Shown here: positions 17,511 through 20,235 of the stretch, one piece after another
Numbering within the stretch: the stretch's first letter is position 1
How the letters are laid out: every line of letters starts with the position of its first letter
DNA from: Entrophospora sp. SA101
Lineage: Eukaryota; Glomeromycota; Glomeromycetes; Entrophosporales; Entrophosporaceae
Length of the DNA: 20,235 bases
Direction: 5' to 3'
NCBI GenBank assembly: GCA_958430865.1
Contig: CAUDNR010000748.1
Coordinates: forward strand, 1-20,235
Position numbers and translations under genes: made by a program
The notes under the pieces: model-generated
Database searches by the model: none
What the model was told of the DNA's origin: nothing
The model's input: only the letters and a program-made list of their open reading frames with translations

Positions 17511-18062
17511 GCCTACTCCATCTGCACGAATGCATGATTTTTCTGTTTGTAAAGGAATCTCTCCGCTATGGAAATCGTATAAACGCATTGATTAGTATAA
17601 CCAGAAATGCTATTTACAATATTAAAAATCAAATCAATAAAACTACTAGATATAGTTTGTTCTCCCAAATATCCAAAGTGCTGCATCAATTATTGGATGC
17701 ACAAATCGATTTAGATAAGGTTTCTCTAATGTCTCAAGGTTGCGCAAAGGATTAAGAGCATTTAATGAAAATGCCTTGAAGCTAGATACAATTAATAATA
17801 AATCAGTAAATATTCATTAAGAACTTAATGTATTGTAATATTATTCTAACTTACAAATGGACCAAAGTTGGTTTAAGCAGTTTTTTGGTTTTTCCAATAA
17901 TTTCATGCTCTGTATTACTAACATGTAATGACTCTACTGCAATATCCCATCCCTCTGGACCATGATCAGAATTGAAAAAGTCTGTCAAAAAGGAATGCAG
18001 TTCATCGATGATAAGCACATCAATAGAATCAAAGACTTGATGCAAAATTTTTTCGTGCAGAT
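17511..18062. repeat. 552-bp direct repeat, copy B
   Basis: Identical by eye to 988-1539, same orientation. Here the block is continuous with 5' exons on its right side and with the broken DPP1-like gene on its left side. In copy A the block is continuous with the 3' exons instead. Confidence 0.93.
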
Positions 18063-18984
18063 CTGTGTCAATAGCCAATGAAAATTTCGAAAATGGACAC
18101 AGATCCATAATTGATCCCACACCAGTGGAGGACTTGAAGATATCTGCTAATTTTTTGTCAATTGCTGATGCAGTAACCGTTTCATGAAAAATGTTAGTAA
18201 CAAATGATACCTAAATAAATAAATATCAATTAAAAGGCTTTATGGATAACAAATTGAAATAATCAAGAAGTGAACATCACAAACATGTTCGTCATCATTG
18301 TTTTCATCACTTCCATTCTCTTTATTATCATCCTCGTCATCCTCATCATCCTCGTCATCTTCATTATTCTCGTTATCAATGTGTTCTTCCTCGTGTTCCA
18401 CTTGCACATTCTGTAATAAAAATTTTCCAAAATTTTTGATTGCGAGCTCTTTGATTGTTTTCGAAGGGTACGACCTTACCTTGTTTCGTGCTAAAGAGTT
18501 TGTTTCTTCATGAAGGTTTATGCTTGTATTGCGTATGGAACAACGAATTAGGATCTACACGCAAACCGGAGTATATAATTTTTGTCAATATTAATTACGT
18601 AAATCGAACCATCAAAATCTAGCATCTAGGCATACCGCAGCTTTCTCCTGCATCCATGTTTCCCAGTCTTGTAGCATTCTTGATTCCTATCAAGAAGAGA
18701 GCAGGTGTTAGGAGTATTTTACGATATGATATCAAGAATCCTATTCAATTACATACATCCAAAACTTCTTTCATTCTCTTGAGTTTGTCTCGTAATTCAC
18801 AATCACCTGTTTGACGTATGGCCAAGTTGAGCAAATTATGATATTTGTTGGTTGCTTGAACTCTATGTGATGGGAATATGTGTCTAAAGAATGCGATAGG
18901 AGTTGAATCAATGCAGGCCAAAATCCAGTTGATGTGGCCTTCTTGCTGCATTATACCACGCGAGGACTTCTTGACCTTTTTCAT
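17511..18984 (-). pseudogene. 5' half of the uncharacterised multi-exon gene (right part of the split gene)
   Basis: Exons fit 18984-18757, 18686-18636, 18410-18285, 18210-17855, 17781-17647 and 17565-17511 (cut), all in agreeing phase. The protein would begin MKKVKKSSRGIMQQEGHINW, include FFRHIFPSHRVQATNKYHNL and RMLQDWETWMQEKAA, pass through an acidic Asp/Glu/Asn spacer of about 40 residues, and reach DKKLADIFKSSTGVGSIMDL, DELHSFLTDFF, EKPYLNRFVHPI and RADGVG, where it is cut. The missing 3' half is at 423-987. The start is uncertain: a different frame at 18930-18990 reads AYNEKGQEVLAWYNAARRPH, which also looks like real protein, so an upstream exon or a frameshift may be present. The function is unknown; I see no signal peptide or membrane segment. 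Confidence 0.65.
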
Positions 18985-20235
18985 TATAAGCTTGCAAGAG
19001 AGTAGAAAAATAAAAAAAATTGTAGTTTCTTGTTTTAATTTAACAAATAAGACAATCGTTAAAGCGAGTTGTTCTTCACATAAGACCGGCCATCGCATTT
19101 GGATGATGACTTGCCATTTCTGGCTTCCGACAGACTCTCTCTGTCGCAGATGCTTACTTTCATGCTTAACAGAACTATTGGTATATTTATAAAGAGAAAA
19201 ATTTACTTAACCCACCTAAAAAAAAGAACATATATATATGTTTTAAGGTTGTCAAGAACAAACGCAGGAAGGCAAGAACAAAAGAATAAACCATGTAAGT
19301 TGGAAAATATAAAAATACCTTTAGAGAACAAAATGGAAATGCCTAAAAAAAAACTAATCACTATGATAAAAATCACGAATATTTAAAATTTTTGTATTGA
19401 TTTCTTTATCTTGACTAACTTTTTTTCCTTTCTAGTTAGTATACGTATAGCAATTTTTTATTAAGAGAGAAGATTATTGTTTTCGCAAACAAAATTTATT
19501 ATCCAATTGAATTTATTATTTACTTATTAGTTTAGATTGTTTATCAGCATATTTGAATTTTTTTTTTTACAAAGTCACATGAAATCGCACAATTATGCTA
19601 GTAATCACGGACCCATATTAATTATGCGATTCAATAAATTTTTATTTTATTTTCAAGAATTTCAAGAATGTTTAAAATCTAATTACCATTTTTCAAAACT
19701 TGAATCACTGGATGTTATTTTGCAATAAAGGGATTAATGTAAGATTACTATTTGAATTAACAAAAAAATTCAAATAATGTTAGTGTCACTAACTTCATCT
19801 TGATGATTTTGTCTAATCCATTTGAATATCAAAGTTTGGCTAAATCAACTAATTCATACGTAAAGTTCACCATTACTCAAAAACTCAAAGAAAAAACATT
19901 TACAAGAATACATAGAGCATAATATTAGTTTCATAATTGAGCACCCACTAACAATACAATGAATAAACCAAGGCTTGATGCATGTTTCGCAATGTCATTT
20001 TAATCTCAAAGTATTACAGTGCAGAAGCTCTATAATAGGAACAAATGTTGCCTTTTTTTAAAGGGTGTAGATCACCCAAAAAAAATTTTTAAAAAAAAGT
20101 ACACTGTAATTTTGATAGCTAATGACCTTAACTTTAAAACTTACGGTTTAGAATTTTTTTTTATATATAAATTTTTTGTGCCACACTGTTTCAAAGTTTT
20201 ACCATTTTAATATAGAGATCCAAAATTGAGAATGT
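18985..20235. other. No convincing gene; weak repeats
   Basis: It should hold the upstream region or first exon of the split gene. A stem-loop with 7-bp arms lies at 19128-19146 (CGACAGA, CTCTC, TCTGTCG). Several short open frames exist, but none looks like protein. At 20013-20021 and 20102-20110 the 9-mer ATTACAGTG and its complement bound about 98 bp and may be the ends of a decayed Tc1/mariner-type element. Confidence 0.4.

Noticed and set aside
17851..18060. Segment VLIIDELHSF read as a helicase DExH motif
   Set aside because: No Walker A or other helicase motif is found in the joined exons; the match is four residues and the surrounding protein does not resemble a helicase.
18298..18513. 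Plus-strand frame with a long serine run
   Set aside because: It is the antisense of the Asp/Glu codons (GAT/GAC/GAG) of the acidic spacer in the split gene.
20013..20110. Complete MITE near the right end
   Set aside because: Only nine bases are inverted and no inner symmetry or clear target duplication is present, so it is listed only as a weak remark.

Overview
The window looks like nuclear DNA of a fungus with an AT-rich, repeat-rich genome and many short (50-110 nt) GT-AG introns with AT-rich 3' ends. The content suggests an arbuscular mycorrhizal fungus such as Rhizophagus: long AT intergenic regions, asparagine-rich proteins, hAT relics, palindromic mini-elements and a split gene resembling expanded families known from those fungi. 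The organism is an inference from style and recalled families, not from a marker gene.

Layout, left to right: (1) 1-172 minus, the first 57 codons of a gene running off the left edge. (2) 423-1539 minus, the 3' half of an uncharacterised multi-exon gene with two in-frame stops. (3) 1540-3274, a 58-bp hAT scrap, a 117-bp hAT-type MITE, and a ten-finger C2H2 zinc-finger gene broken by one nonsense codon and one frameshift. (4) 3520-4451, a hAT transposase relic, a 287-bp palindromic repeat element and an AAT hairpin. (5) 4682-6132 plus, an intact five-exon ankyrin protein resembling ANKRD54. (6) 7652-13551 plus, a 24-exon xanthine dehydrogenase of 1335 residues, apparently intact. (7) 13552-14660, two Tc1/mariner-type MITEs, a small hairpin with a G10 run and an AAT microsatellite. 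(8) 14706-16169 minus, a type II membrane protein resembling O-fucosyltransferase-like glycosyltransferases. (9) 16850-17510 minus, the C-terminal half of a PAP2/DPP1-type lipid phosphatase, cut off at its 5' side. (10) 17511-18984 minus, the 5' half of the same gene family as in (2). (11) 18985-20235, no convincing gene.

The main structural finding is a 552-bp direct repeat, identical as far as I can read, at 988-1539 and 17511-18062. The right copy carries the 5' half of one gene and the left copy the 3' half; reading 5' half, shared block, 3' half gives one continuous exon series. The 15,971 bp between the repeats behaves like DNA inserted into that gene with a 552-bp target duplication or by single-crossover integration, or like a mis-join in assembly. 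The DPP1-like gene is cut exactly at the right-hand repeat edge.

The genes do not form an obvious pathway. Xanthine dehydrogenase serves purine catabolism (hypoxanthine and xanthine to urate); the ankyrin protein, glycosyltransferase and lipid phosphatase are ordinary eukaryotic housekeeping or membrane functions.
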